DNA of 64,000 nucleotides from Rhizobium esperanzae (GTDB lineage Bacteria; Pseudomonadota; Alphaproteobacteria; Rhizobiales; Rhizobiaceae): NCBI RefSeq assembly GCF_014197615.1, contig NZ_JACIFY010000011.1:167571-231570 (forward strand). The letters are read 5' to 3'. A program made the translations under genes and the position numbers. Below the pieces are notes generated by a model. The model ran no database searches. It saw only the letters and a list, made by a program, of their open reading frames with translations, and had not been told where the DNA came from. The stretch's first letter is position 1. Each line of letters opens with the position of its first letter. This document shows, in pieces, positions 27,495 through 36,310 of the stretch.

Positions 27495-29096
27495 ATGGCC
27501 GATATTGCCCCCAGCCAGGTTCATAGCGACACGTCCCACCCGCTCCACAGTTCGAATTCTGCCGGCAAATGGTTCTTGCCGCTCTTCGCGCTCGTTCTGG
27601 TCTGCGGCCTTGGATATGTCGCCTATGCACTCGGACGCGACCTGACAACAGCCGCCGCCGTTCCCTGGATTCTCTTGGGCCTTGCGCTGCTGATCGCGCT
27701 CGGCTTCGAGTTCGTCAACGGTTTCCACGATACGGCCAATGCCGTCGCCACCGTCATCTACACTCGGTCCATGCCGGCGGAATTCGCCGTCATCTGGTCG
27801 GGCTTCTTCAACTTTCTCGGGGTGCTGACTTCGAGCGGCGCTGTCGCCTTCGGCATTCTGGCGCTGCTGCCGGTGGAACTGATCCTGCAGGTCGGTTCCG
27901 GTTCAGGCCTTGCCATGGTCTTTGCGCTGCTGATCGCGGCGATCGTCTGGAACCTCGGCACCTGGTATCTCGGCCTGCCGTCGTCGAGCTCGCATACGCT
28001 GGTGGGATCGATCATCGGCGTCGGCCTCGCCAACCAGTTCCTGGCGCCGGCGGGAACCGCCACGAGTGGCGTCGACTGGTCGCAGGCGACCAATATCGGT
28101 CTGTCGCTGCTGATCTCGCCGCTGATCGGTTTCGGTCTTTCCGCCGTTCTTCTGCTGGTCATGAAGGTTCTGGTGCGCAACAAGGCGCTCTATGACGAAC
28201 CGAAGGGCAACCAGCCGCCGCCGCTCTGGATCCGCGCGATCCTGATCTTCACCTGCACCGGCGTCAGCTTCGCCCACGGCTCCAACGACGGCCAGAAGGG
28301 CATGGGTCTGATCATGCTCATCCTGATCGGCCTGGTGCCGACCGCCTTCGCGCTGAACCGCACGCCCGACGTCAACTATCTCGAAGCCTACAAGGCTGCC
28401 TCGGCCCAGGTGGAGACCGCGCTCGGCAAATATGTGAAGCCCGGCGTGACCGTCACCGACTACAAGGCCGAGGTCAGCAACGCCGTCAAGAACAAGAGCT
28501 GGACGGATGCGACGACGCCGGCTCTGCAGCAATATATCCATCAGACGAGCGCCGAAGTCGCTGGCTTCCCGACGCTGGAAGCGGTGCCGACCAACCTCGT
28601 CGGCAACGTCCGCAATGACATCTATCTGATCGGCGAGGCGCTGAAGCTGATCGACAAGCAGAAGCTGCTGCCGATGGACGCCGCCGATTTGACGGCGGTG
28701 ACGAACTACCACAAGGCGGTCGACAACGCGACGAAGTTCATTCCGCTCTGGGTGAAGGTGGCGGTTGCGATCGCGCTCGGCCTCGGCACGATGGTGGGCT
28801 GGAAGCGCATCGTCGTCACCGTCGGCGAAAAGATCGGCAAGACGCATCTGACCTACGGGCAGGGCGCGGCAGCCGAAGTCGTGGCGATGGTCACAATCGC
28901 CTCGGCCGATCATCTCGGCCTGCCGGTTTCGACTACGCATGTGTTGTCGTCGGGCGTCGCCGGCACCATGGCGGCCAACGGTTCCGGCCTGCAATGGTCG
29001 ACCGTGCGCAACATGCTGATGGCCTGGGTGCTGACGCTGCCGGCTTCGATCGCGATCGCCTTCGTGCTCTTCGTGATTCTGCGCCAGGTGTTCTAA
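27495..29096 (+). CDS. pit: Pit-family inorganic phosphate permease
   Basis: A 533-aa integral membrane protein with about ten helices. It carries the duplicated PHO4/Pit signatures: EFVNGFHDTANAVAT in the first half and SFAHGSNDGQKGMG in the second, each with the conserved Asp/Asn. A soluble loop of about 150 residues (about 295-420) separates the halves, and VSTTHVLSSGVAG marks the last part. It imports metal-phosphate by proton symport. The start MADIAPS follows AAGGAAC. Convergent with the GGDEF-EAL gene, 9 bp away. Confidence 0.93.
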   Translation: MADIAPSQVHSDTSHPLHSSNSAGKWFLPLFALVLVCGLGYVAYALGRDLTTAAAVPWILLGLALLIALGFEFVNGFHDTANAVATVIYTRSMPAEFAVIWSGFFNFLGVLTSSGAVAFGILALLPVELILQVGSGSGLAMVFALLIAAIVWNLGTWYLGLPSSSSHTLVGSIIGVGLANQFLAPAGTATSGVDWSQATNIGLSLLISPLIGFGLSAVLLLVMKVLVRNKALYDEPKGNQPPPLWIRAILIFTCTGVSFAHGSNDGQKGMGLIMLILIGLVPTAFALNRTPDVNYLEAYKAASAQVETALGKYVKPGVTVTDYKAEVSNAVKNKSWTDATTPALQQYIHQTSAEVAGFPTLEAVPTNLVGNVRNDIYLIGEALKLIDKQKLLPMDAADLTAVTNYHKAVDNATKFIPLWVKVAVAIALGLGTMVGWKRIVVTVGEKIGKTHLTYGQGAAAEVVAMVTIASADHLGLPVSTTHVLSSGVAGTMAANGSGLQWSTVRNMLMAWVLTLPASIAIAFVLFVILRQVF

Positions 29097-29105
29097 AAAC
29101 GAGTA

Positions 29106-30677
29106 TCAGGCCGTTGAGGCCAGACTGGCATTGCGATCGCTGATGAAGATGCTCGCCTCGGCGGCGGGCATCGCCTTGCCGAAAAGATAACCCTGGCCGA
29201 TATCGCAGCCGAGCTGTAGCAGGAAGGCGAGCTGGCCGTGCTCCTCGACGCCTTCCGCAGTCGTCTTGATGTTGAGGCTCCGGCCGAGGCCGAGCATGGC
29301 GCGGACGATCTTTTCCTGCCGTTCGTCGTCGCGATAGGTGGCGACGAAACTTTTGTCGATCTTGATCTTGTCGAAACGATAACGCGCGAGCTGGGCAAGA
29401 CTCGAATAACCCGTACCGAAATCGTCGAGCGCGATCTGGATGCCGGCCGCATGCAGCTCGTCGAGGACGACGGCGGCGACGGCCGGATCCTGGATCAGTG
29501 CATTTTCGGTGATCTCGACTTCCAGCCGCTGCGGCGGCAGCCGGCTTGCCGAGAGCACTTTGAGGATACGGGAGGCGAGCAGCCTGTCTTCCATCTGCAC
29601 CGGCGAGACATTGAAGGACAGGGTTACGTGCTCCGGCCAATCGAGCGCGTCGCTGCAGGCCTGGGCAAGCAGATCCTCGAACAGGGCTGTGATCATGCCG
29701 GTTTCTTCGGCAATGTCGATGAAGACGGGCGGCGGGATGTTGACGCCGTCGTCGCCGATCCAGCGCGCCAAGGCTTCGAAGCCGCAGAGCTGGCCGGTCT
29801 TGAGGTCGATCAGCGGCTGATAGAAGGGTTTGATCGCCTTCTTGGAGATTGCCGCGCGCAGGCTGGTTTCCAGCGCGGCGCGTTCCGCCACCTTGTCCTG
29901 CATCGAGGCTTCGAAGACGAGAGAGTGATTGGGCCCGCGCGATTTCGCCTCGTACATGGCAAGGTCGGCGCGGTGAGCGGCATCCTCAAGCGGCTCGGCT
30001 CCCTCGGCCCAGCGGTCGTAGCCGACGCTGGCGCCGACTTCGACGGCAAAGCCGTCGATAAGGATTGGCCGGGTGACGGCCTGGATCAAAAGCTTGGCAA
30101 AATGCTCTTCGCGCTGTGCGGTCATGCCGAAGGCGACGATGATGAATTCGTCGCCGCCGAAGCGATAGACGCAATCGGCATTGCCGAGTGCGCAGATACG
30201 CTTTGCGACCTCGATCAGGAGGCCATCGCCGCCCTTGTGGCCGACGAGATCGTTGACTTTCTTGAAGCCGTCGAGGTCGACGGAAAAGATGGTAACGTTG
30301 CGAGCCCAATCCTCGATCTCGGCTTCCTCATCCAGGATTGGCCGCGAGAGAAGTTTGCGCTCGAAGGCGTAGCGGTTCGGCAGCTTGGTCAGATGGTCGT
30401 GGGTCGCGGTCCAATCGGCCTTCGCCTGAGCGGCGTCGCGCAGGTCCATTTCTTTGCGCAGGTCGGCGATGCGCAGCACCGAATAGATGAAACTCATGGC
30501 GCCGGCGATGCCGAGGGCCAGGACGAGTTTGTCGGCGCCGTACTCACTGAAACCGATCATGAAGGTGACGAGGCCGTCGTCGAAGTGCAACAGCGTGCCG
30601 AGGAGCCAGAGGGTTACTCCGAACACCACGATCGATACGCATTGCCGTCCGGCCCTGCTTTGGAAAAACGCCGGCAT
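29106..30677 (-). CDS. Membrane GGDEF-EAL c-di-GMP protein
   Basis: About 523 aa. Two N-terminal membrane helices (roughly residues 12-30 and 43-65) precede a GGDEF domain with intact RFGGDEF. An EAL domain follows with GFEALARW, EITENAL, ALDDFGTGYSSLAQL, KIDKSFV and TAEGVE, so the catalytic residues of both activities appear present. It could make or degrade cyclic di-GMP; net activity cannot be read from sequence. The ATG at 30677 is preferred because GGAGAAGG lies upstream; ATG 30692 and GTG 30716 are alternatives. Confidence 0.92.
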   Translation of the reverse strand: MPAFFQSRAGRQCVSIVVFGVTLWLLGTLLHFDDGLVTFMIGFSEYGADKLVLALGIAGAMSFIYSVLRIADLRKEMDLRDAAQAKADWTATHDHLTKLPNRYAFERKLLSRPILDEEAEIEDWARNVTIFSVDLDGFKKVNDLVGHKGGDGLLIEVAKRICALGNADCVYRFGGDEFIIVAFGMTAQREEHFAKLLIQAVTRPILIDGFAVEVGASVGYDRWAEGAEPLEDAAHRADLAMYEAKSRGPNHSLVFEASMQDKVAERAALETSLRAAISKKAIKPFYQPLIDLKTGQLCGFEALARWIGDDGVNIPPPVFIDIAEETGMITALFEDLLAQACSDALDWPEHVTLSFNVSPVQMEDRLLASRILKVLSASRLPPQRLEVEITENALIQDPAVAAVVLDELHAAGIQIALDDFGTGYSSLAQLARYRFDKIKIDKSFVATYRDDERQEKIVRAMLGLGRSLNIKTTAEGVEEHGQLAFLLQLGCDIGQGYLFGKAMPAAEASIFISDRNASLASTA

Positions 30678-30918
30678 TATCGCCTTCTCCATCTCCACCC
30701 TGCGCGGAATTATCACGTAAATCTGAAATGTTCGTTGAACTGAAGGGGCAAATTGTTGGAGGGGCGGCCTGTTGCGGCGCTATCGGGACGGCAGCCTTGC
30801 TGCGGCCGCTCGTCGGCTTTTTGGGAGATGGAGGATGTTTCGGGTGCTATGGCGAAGGTGAGGGCTCGGGAAGAACGAGGGCGAGCGTGCTGTTGCATCG
30901 CTCGCCCTGTCTCGCGTT

Positions 30919-31038
30919 TCAGGCGGTGACGATCAGCAGCGGGACGCTGACGACCAGACCGACCAGAATTAGGGTGAACGTCGCAACCCGCATCAAACGC
31001 AGGCGCCGCGTACGTTCTCCACTCCAATCATATGCCAT
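30919..31038 (-). CDS. Putative 39-aa membrane protein
   Basis: A minus-strand ORF starting MAYDWSGERTRRLRLM, followed by a single hydrophobic helix (about residues 17-38) and a C-terminal TA. AAGGAG lies 10 nt before the ATG, and an in-frame ATG three codons upstream could also serve. The Arg cluster before the helix fits an inner-membrane protein with its N-terminus inside. No family recognised. It lies in the 460-bp gap between the GGDEF-EAL gene and the phosphatase-fold gene; the rest of the gap shows nothing. Confidence 0.55.
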   Translation of the reverse strand: MAYDWSGERTRRLRLMRVATFTLILVGLVVSVPLLIVTA

Positions 31039-31138
31039 GTCTTCCATCTCCTTGGGATAAGGAAGTAGTCCCGGTCAAACCCGGTTCAATAGAGATGACG
31101 CGATTTGCTTGCGTAAGGCTGGATCGTATGAGGCATCT

Positions 31139-31693
31139 CTAATGCTGAAGGCGCAACGACCAACGCCGCCCGTTGCTGGTCATGCGAATGACGGCGAGCG
31201 GTTCGACGTCGACGAGCCAGAAGGAGGAAAGCGGTGCGTGAAGCACATACGCGATGGCTGCTCTTATGACGGATGCATGGGTAACGGCCACCACATGGCC
31301 GCCGAGTGTGGATTGCTCATCCATCCAGCCTGCGACGCGCGCGCGCAGGTCGGCAATGCTCTCGCCGCCGTGCGGGGCAGCTTCCGGATCGCTCATCCAC
31401 GCCATGAGGCCCTCCGGCTCTTCGGTCTCGATCGTTGTGATCGACCTGCCGGCCCAGCGGCCGTGGTCGCAATCGCACAGCGCCTGATCTATCCGGGCTT
31501 CGAGGTGGAGCGCTTCCGCGGTCTGGCGGGCGCGCAAAGCGGGGCTCATGACGGTACGATCGGCGCGGGGAGGGGCGGCCATCCTGCCTGCTTCCGCCAT
31601 GGCCTTTTCTTCCAGCGGTTCGTCGAGCGGGAACAGGCCCTTGCGGCTTGCCGCAGTTGCGCCGTGGCAGATCCAGGTGAGGCGCGTGTTCAC
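31139..31693 (-). CDS. Histidine-phosphatase-fold protein with altered RHG motif
   Basis: A 184-aa protein of the phosphoglycerate mutase-like fold: SPALRARQTAEAL, the acidic HGGES block and VTHASVIRAAIAY at the expected places. The signature RHG near residue 10 reads ICHGAT: the codon is TGC (Cys) where CGC (Arg) is expected, so a phosphate-binding Arg is missing while the nucleophile His remains. GTG start at 31693. It is divergent from the cobalamin-riboswitch unit cbtB-cbtA, so an alpha-ribazole phosphatase-like (CobC) role is possible but unproven. Confidence 0.8.
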   Translation of the reverse strand: MNTRLTWICHGATAASRKGLFPLDEPLEEKAMAEAGRMAAPPRADRTVMSPALRARQTAEALHLEARIDQALCDCDHGRWAGRSITTIETEEPEGLMAWMSDPEAAPHGGESIADLRARVAGWMDEQSTLGGHVVAVTHASVIRAAIAYVLHAPLSSFWLVDVEPLAVIRMTSNGRRWSLRLQH

Positions 31694-31774
31694 GGTCGTT
31701 CCGATCTCCGGATAGCGGTGGGGACAGCCTTTGCCGGCTTCGTGAAGTGTCGTTGACAGTCTCTTCGGCGAGCA

Positions 31775-31880
31775 GATATAACCATGCTGTTGCGGGTTTG
31801 GAAGCCGGTGGAAATCCGGCGCGGTCGCGCCACTGTGACCAGCGTGTCGAAAGCTCTTCGTGCTGGAAGTCAGACCTTAC
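31775..31880 (+). promoter_or_regulatory. Cobalamin (B12) riboswitch
   Basis: The leader of cbtB contains the conserved B12-box core: GAAGCCGGTGGAAATCCGGC, then GCGGTCGCGCCACTGTGACC, then the GGAAGTCAGACC end segment. The aptamer ends about 45 nt before the cbtB ATG. By analogy adenosylcobalamin binding shuts off expression of cbtBA. Confidence 0.93.
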
Positions 31881-31925
31881 CGCACAAACACTCTTTCGAC
31901 TGAACGCGTCATTCCGGAGGAATAC

Positions 31926-32135
31926 ATGTCTGACACCACTTTCACGCCCGTCGCGGCACCGGCGCCAATCCCGCTCGGAGATATCCTGCCCTGGGCGATC
32001 TTCGGCGGTCTGCTGATGCTCATCGTCCTCTATTTCGTCGGCACCGAGGAAGGCGCGATGGCGCTGTTCAACGGCATGTATGTGCACGAATTCGTGCATG
32101 ACGCCCGTCATCTCCTCGGCTTTCCCTGCCACTAA
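31926..32135 (+). CDS. cbtB: CbtB cobalt transporter subunit
   Basis: A 69-aa protein with one membrane helix (about residues 20-40, PWAIFGGLLMLIVLYFVG). The His-rich C-terminus (YVHEFVHDARHLLGFPCH) is typical of CbtB and is expected to bind cobalt. It lies directly behind a B12 riboswitch and before cbtA, the usual pairing for cobalt import for cobalamin synthesis. The ATG at 31926 follows CGGAGG. Confidence 0.93.
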   Translation: MSDTTFTPVAAPAPIPLGDILPWAIFGGLLMLIVLYFVGTEEGAMALFNGMYVHEFVHDARHLLGFPCH

Positions 32136-32188
32136 AGCCCATCGCGATCTTTCAGATTCGCTTCCCGCGCTTTAGGTCTTTGTTTTAC

Positions 32189-32233
32189 GCATGTCGTTCT
32201 CGCAAAACCGCTGCACAGTTTTGCGCGACATGC
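32189..32233. repeat. Palindromic repeat between cbtB and cbtA
   Basis: GCATGTCG and GCAAAAC are mirrored by GTTTTGC and CGACATGC around a short centre, giving a two-step inverted repeat. It matches the TTTTACGC-x-GCAAAACCGCTGCACA-type rhizobial intergenic repeat. It sits within the presumed cbtB-cbtA transcript, where it could form a hairpin that lowers cbtA expression. Confidence 0.75.
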
Positions 32234-32249
32234 TCAGGGGAATACTGAC

Positions 32250-32996
32250 ATGGTTGGAAATCTTCTGCTTCGCGGCATGCTCGCGGGCCTGATTGCCGGC
32301 ATTCTCGTTTTTGCCTTCGCCCATACCTTCGGCGAGCCGCTCGTCGATGCGGCGATCACCTTCGAGGAGGCGAGCGCCCAGGCGGCCGGCGAAGCTGCCG
32401 AACCTGAGATCGTCAGCCGGGCCACGCAGGCCGGTCCCGGCCTCTTCATCGGCGTGATGGCTTACAGCATCGCCGTCGGCGGGCTTTTTTCGCTTGCCTT
32501 CGCTTTCGTGCACGGCCGCCTCAGCAGCCTTTCGCCGCGCGGCACCTCGGCCGTCATCGCCGTCGCCGCCTTCGTGGCGATCGTGCTCGTTCCCGGCATC
32601 AAGTATCCGGCCAACCCGCCGGCGGTCGGCAATCCCGACACGATCGGCGTCAGGACCGAACTGTTCTTCCTGATGATCGTCGTCTCGCTTGCCGCGCTGA
32701 TCGCCGCGGTGGCCCTGTCGCGCCGTCTTTCAGGACGTTTCGGTCTCTGGAACGGCGCGATCATCGCCGGTGCCGCCTATCTCATCTTCATCGGCCTCGT
32801 TCTCTATCTCTTGCCGCCGATCAACGAGGTGCCGGAGAATTTTTCGGCGATGGTGCTCTGGCGTTTCCGCACGACAACGCTCGCCATGCACGCGATCCTC
32901 TGGGCAGCGCTCGGCCTTGCTTTCGGAGCGCTGGCCGAAAGGCAGTTCGCCGTCCAGGGTGGGCAGCGCGGACGGCCGGCGAAGGCATTTCGCTGA
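32250..32996 (+). CDS. cbtA: CbtA cobalt transporter
   Basis: A 248-aa membrane protein with about five or six helices and the CbtA features: LRGMLAGLIAGILVFAFA at the start, FSLAFAFVHGR, VPGIKYPANPPAVG in the middle and NEVPENF near the end. It forms the channel part of the Cbt cobalt importer with CbtB, under the same riboswitch. Confidence 0.93.
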   Translation: MVGNLLLRGMLAGLIAGILVFAFAHTFGEPLVDAAITFEEASAQAAGEAAEPEIVSRATQAGPGLFIGVMAYSIAVGGLFSLAFAFVHGRLSSLSPRGTSAVIAVAAFVAIVLVPGIKYPANPPAVGNPDTIGVRTELFFLMIVVSLAALIAAVALSRRLSGRFGLWNGAIIAGAAYLIFIGLVLYLLPPINEVPENFSAMVLWRFRTTTLAMHAILWAALGLAFGALAERQFAVQGGQRGRPAKAFR

Positions 32997-33046
32997 ATGT
33001 ATCCAAGGGCGCAGTCTGGTCTGCGCCCCGAACTTTCAGGGCGATC

Positions 33047-33679
33047 ATGAGACGCGAGAGAACCGGGCTATTTCTGCCGACGAGATTTGCCGTCATCGCC
33101 TGCCTTTTCATGATCGCCGGAAACTGCTTTGCGCATAGCCGCACAGCCGGCGGCAATCCTACCGGTCTCGATGTTCCGGAAATTTCCCATGGCGAGATGG
33201 CGGTGATTTCAGACCATCGCCGTGGGATCATCGACCTCGCATTCCGTGCAGTCGATACGAACGAACCATTCCGCCGCATCCTGAACTATGCCGAAATCCA
33301 ATATTCCTATTGCCTGTGGGGCAGGGTGCCCGGCAGCGTGACGGATGAGGAAAGTCCGTTCAACGAATGCGCCCATGCCTATCTCGCGGCGACGAAGGCG
33401 GTGCTGATGGCGATGCGGGAGATGCCGCGGGAGGCGCCTGCCGCAGGAGAGATCATCTCCTCCATTGATGTCGAGATGGTGCGCCGTGGTCTTGCGCTCG
33501 TCACCTGCCAGTTCAGCGGCGAGGCTTTCAACACGGCCGATATCATCAAGCCGCGATGGAGCCGGATACCGCTTCATTTCGCCAGCATGGCGTCGCTGAC
33601 GGGGCTGGCCAGTCTGGTCGGTCTCGCCGTTCTTGCGCTTTGCCGCTTCCTGCAGCCGAAGGCTCAGTCGTCGGAATAG
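33047..33679 (+). CDS. Exported hypothetical protein with C-terminal membrane helix
   Basis: A 210-aa protein with a signal peptide (about residues 12-29, cleavage near CFAH) and a charged helical middle. Its C-terminal helix (about 180-202, ASLTGLASLVGLAVLALC) is followed by polar residues. Several Cys (YSYCLWG, FNECAHAY, VTCQF) lie in the presumed periplasmic part and may form disulfides. No family recognised. It lies just after cbtA on the same strand (50 bp), so it may be co-transcribed. Its 3' end overlaps the opposing molybdopterin gene by 16 bp. Confidence 0.75.
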   Translation: MRRERTGLFLPTRFAVIACLFMIAGNCFAHSRTAGGNPTGLDVPEISHGEMAVISDHRRGIIDLAFRAVDTNEPFRRILNYAEIQYSYCLWGRVPGSVTDEESPFNECAHAYLAATKAVLMAMREMPREAPAAGEIISSIDVEMVRRGLALVTCQFSGEAFNTADIIKPRWSRIPLHFASMASLTGLASLVGLAVLALCRFLQPKAQSSE

Positions 33680-34326
33680 CGCTGCTCGCGCCACGGATCG
33701 CCAAGCATGTGGTAGCCGTTCTTTTCCCAGAAACCGGCCATGTCTTCGGGTATCAGCTCGATGCGGCGCAGCCATTTGGCGCTTTTCCAGAAATAGAGAT
33801 GCGGCACGACGAGGCGCATCGGGCCGCCGTGATCCGGCGTCAGCGGCAGGCCCTCCCATGATGTCGCGAGGATGGCGTCCTCGGCGGCAAAATCGGAGAG
33901 CGGCAGGTTGGTAGTATAGCCGTCATAGCTCGTCAGCATGACGTAAGCTGCTTCTGGTTTCGGCATGGCGCGGTCGAGCAGATCGCGCGTCGAAACGCCC
34001 TTCCATCTGTTGTCGTAGCGCGACCAGGTGGTGACGCAGTGAATGTCGCTGATATTGCTGCTCTGCTCGACCGCCTGGAAATCGGCCCAGGTGAGGGTAA
34101 GAGTCGTTTCGACCAGGCCGCGCACCTCAAGCCGCCAGCGTTCGGTTGAGATGACCGGCTGCTGGCCGAGATCGAGCACCGGCCAGTTCTTGACGAGGTG
34201 CTGGCCGGGCGGCAGGCGCTCGGTCTCGGGACGGCTGATGCGGCCGGTCAGGAACTTGCCCTCTGCCGCCCAGCGGCGCTTGGAGTTGGTGAGCTTGCTG
34301 TCGGCGGGTGTCTGGTCGTCGCTCAT
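33664..34326 (-). CDS. Molybdopterin-dependent oxidoreductase, sulfite-oxidase fold
   Basis: A 220-aa protein with the SUOX/MsrP fold. The molybdenum-ligand Cys is in SDIHCVTTWSRYDNRWKG (about residue 94). SWEGLPLTPDHGGPMRLVVPHLYFWKSAKW follows in two blocks, ending in GYHMLGDPWREQRY. No signal peptide, unlike periplasmic MsrP, so it is probably cytoplasmic. The ATG at 34326 follows AAGGAGA; the open frame extends upstream without support. Substrate unknown. Confidence 0.88.
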   Translation of the reverse strand: MSDDQTPADSKLTNSKRRWAAEGKFLTGRISRPETERLPPGQHLVKNWPVLDLGQQPVISTERWRLEVRGLVETTLTLTWADFQAVEQSSNISDIHCVTTWSRYDNRWKGVSTRDLLDRAMPKPEAAYVMLTSYDGYTTNLPLSDFAAEDAILATSWEGLPLTPDHGGPMRLVVPHLYFWKSAKWLRRIELIPEDMAGFWEKNGYHMLGDPWREQRYSDD

Positions 34327-34435
34327 GGAGGGTCTCCTTGCGGTGCAGCAATAGGACATCCGCCTCAGCCGAGTGTCAAGTTTCGGCGAGCTCTTGGAAA
34401 TCCTCGCTTGCCTCATTAAACTGACCCCGTCGGGT

Positions 34436-36310
34436 ATGCCTTGCTGGGGAGTGAAGGCAGAAGGGGAGGAGCCGGATCTGTCTTTGCGATATCGTGCGAT
34501 AGCGGCGCTGCTGCTGGTGCCGGTGATCATTTTCGCTTTCTTCACCTACGGAAGCGCGATCGCGACGCGCGCCTATATGCAAGAGGCTTCGGCCCAGGCG
34601 GGAACGGCGCTGCGCCTTGCCGTCTCGGCACTCAGCGGTCACCTCAACCGTTACGAAGCGCTGCCGGCGCTGATTGCCGATCACGACGATATCAAGGAAC
34701 TGGTCAGCGCGCCTGACGATATCGCGCTGCGCGATGCCGCCAATCTCTATCTCAAGGAGATCAACGGGCTCTTGAAATCCTCCGACATTTACGTAGTCAA
34801 GCCGGACGGGGAGACGATCGCGGCCAGCAATTACGATGGACCGGGAAGCTTCGTCGGGCAGAATTTCAGCTACAGGCCTTATTTTCAGGATGCGATCGAA
34901 GGCCGGCAGGCCCGATTTTATGCGCTCGGCACGACCTCGCTGAAACGCGGCTATTATTTCTCGGCGCCGATCAGGGTCGGTCCGGATATTCGAGGCGTCA
35001 TCGTCTTCAAGGTCGATATCGACATGATCGAATCTTCCTGGAGCGGCGGGGAATACAAGATCTTCGTCTCCGATCCCGAGGGCATCATCTTCATGTCCGG
35101 CAGCCCGGAATGGCTCTATGGTGCGATCCTGCCGCTGACGGCTGAGCGGATTGCACGCACACAAGCTTCGCGGCGCTATGCCAATGCCAGGCTGATGGCG
35201 CTGCCGGTGAGCCGCCAGCGCTTTGAGCCGCACGAGTTGATGACGCTTGCCGGCGAGCGCGGCTCCAGCGAATATCTGGTGCTGTCGCACTATATGCCGG
35301 CCGAAGACTGGACGGTGAACGTGCTGATGGAGACGAGTTCCATCCGCGCGCAGGCGCGCACGGCGCTTGCGGCTGTCTTTCTGATCCTTTGCATCGCCGG
35401 GCTTGCTGTGGCGGTCATTCGCCAGCGGCGGGCGCGACTGGCCGAGCGTATGCAGATGCAGGCCGAAGCGCGGGGCGAGCTTGAGCGGCGCGTCGAAGAA
35501 CGTACGGCCGATCTTGCCCGCGTCAACAGCCGCATCGAGGAAGAGATATCAGAGCGGCGACTGACCGAGCAGCAGCTTCGCCAGACGCAGGCCGATCTCA
35601 TCCAGGCGGGCAAGCTTGCCGGCCTCGGGCAGATGTCGGCCGCGCTTTCACATGAATTCAACCAGCCGCTCGCCGCCGCCAAGACCTATTCCGACAGCGC
35701 TTCCGTTCTCATCGATCGCGGCCGGACGGAGGAGGCGCGCGATAATATAAGGCGGATCGGCGGGCTGATCGACCGCATGGCTGCGATCAGCCGGCATTTG
35801 CGTAACTTCGCCCGCAAACCGAACGAAAAGCTCGGGCCGGTTCCCCTCGATGAGGCGATGCGCGACACGCTGGAGATCATCGCCTGGCGGCTGAAGGCGG
35901 CTGACGCCGAGCTCCGGCTCGATCTCGGGACCCGGCCGCCGGTGGTGCGCGCCGGCTCGGTGCGGCTGCAGCAGGTGCTGGTGAATGTGATTTCCAATGC
36001 GGCCGATGCGGTGGAGGGGCTGGATGACAGACGCATCGAGATTTCGGCCATCGAGGCGGCCGCCAAGGTGGTGCTGACGATACGCGATCACGGGCCGGGC
36101 GTGCCGGCGGCAATCGCCGAGCGCATTTTCGATCCCTTCTTCACGACCAAGGGCGTCGGCAAGGGCCTCGGCCTCGGGCTTTCGATCTCCTACAACATCG
36201 TCAAGGATTTCGGCGGCAGCCTGACGGCTGCCAACCATCCCGATGGGGGCGCGGTGTTCCGTATCGAGTTGCAAACGGCGGCGGGGCTGATGCCGGAGGC
36301 AGCGGAATGA
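34436..36310 (+). CDS. DctB-like sensor histidine kinase
   Basis: About 624 aa. It has membrane helices near residues 24-43 and 320-345 flanking a periplasmic double-Cache sensor (YLKEINGLLKSSDIYVVKPDG, FSYRPYFQDAIEGRQ). A coiled coil follows, then the His box SHEFNQPL and an HATPase domain ending DPFFTTKGVGKGLGLGLS. Closest to C4-dicarboxylate sensors such as DctB. It overlaps the downstream regulator by 4 bp. The start is uncertain: ATG 34436 or GTG at 34373 or 34451; none has a good ribosome site. Confidence 0.88.
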   Translation: MPCWGVKAEGEEPDLSLRYRAIAALLLVPVIIFAFFTYGSAIATRAYMQEASAQAGTALRLAVSALSGHLNRYEALPALIADHDDIKELVSAPDDIALRDAANLYLKEINGLLKSSDIYVVKPDGETIAASNYDGPGSFVGQNFSYRPYFQDAIEGRQARFYALGTTSLKRGYYFSAPIRVGPDIRGVIVFKVDIDMIESSWSGGEYKIFVSDPEGIIFMSGSPEWLYGAILPLTAERIARTQASRRYANARLMALPVSRQRFEPHELMTLAGERGSSEYLVLSHYMPAEDWTVNVLMETSSIRAQARTALAAVFLILCIAGLAVAVIRQRRARLAERMQMQAEARGELERRVEERTADLARVNSRIEEEISERRLTEQQLRQTQADLIQAGKLAGLGQMSAALSHEFNQPLAAAKTYSDSASVLIDRGRTEEARDNIRRIGGLIDRMAAISRHLRNFARKPNEKLGPVPLDEAMRDTLEIIAWRLKAADAELRLDLGTRPPVVRAGSVRLQQVLVNVISNAADAVEGLDDRRIEISAIEAAAKVVLTIRDHGPGVPAAIAERIFDPFFTTKGVGKGLGLGLSISYNIVKDFGGSLTAANHPDGGAVFRIELQTAAGLMPEAAE

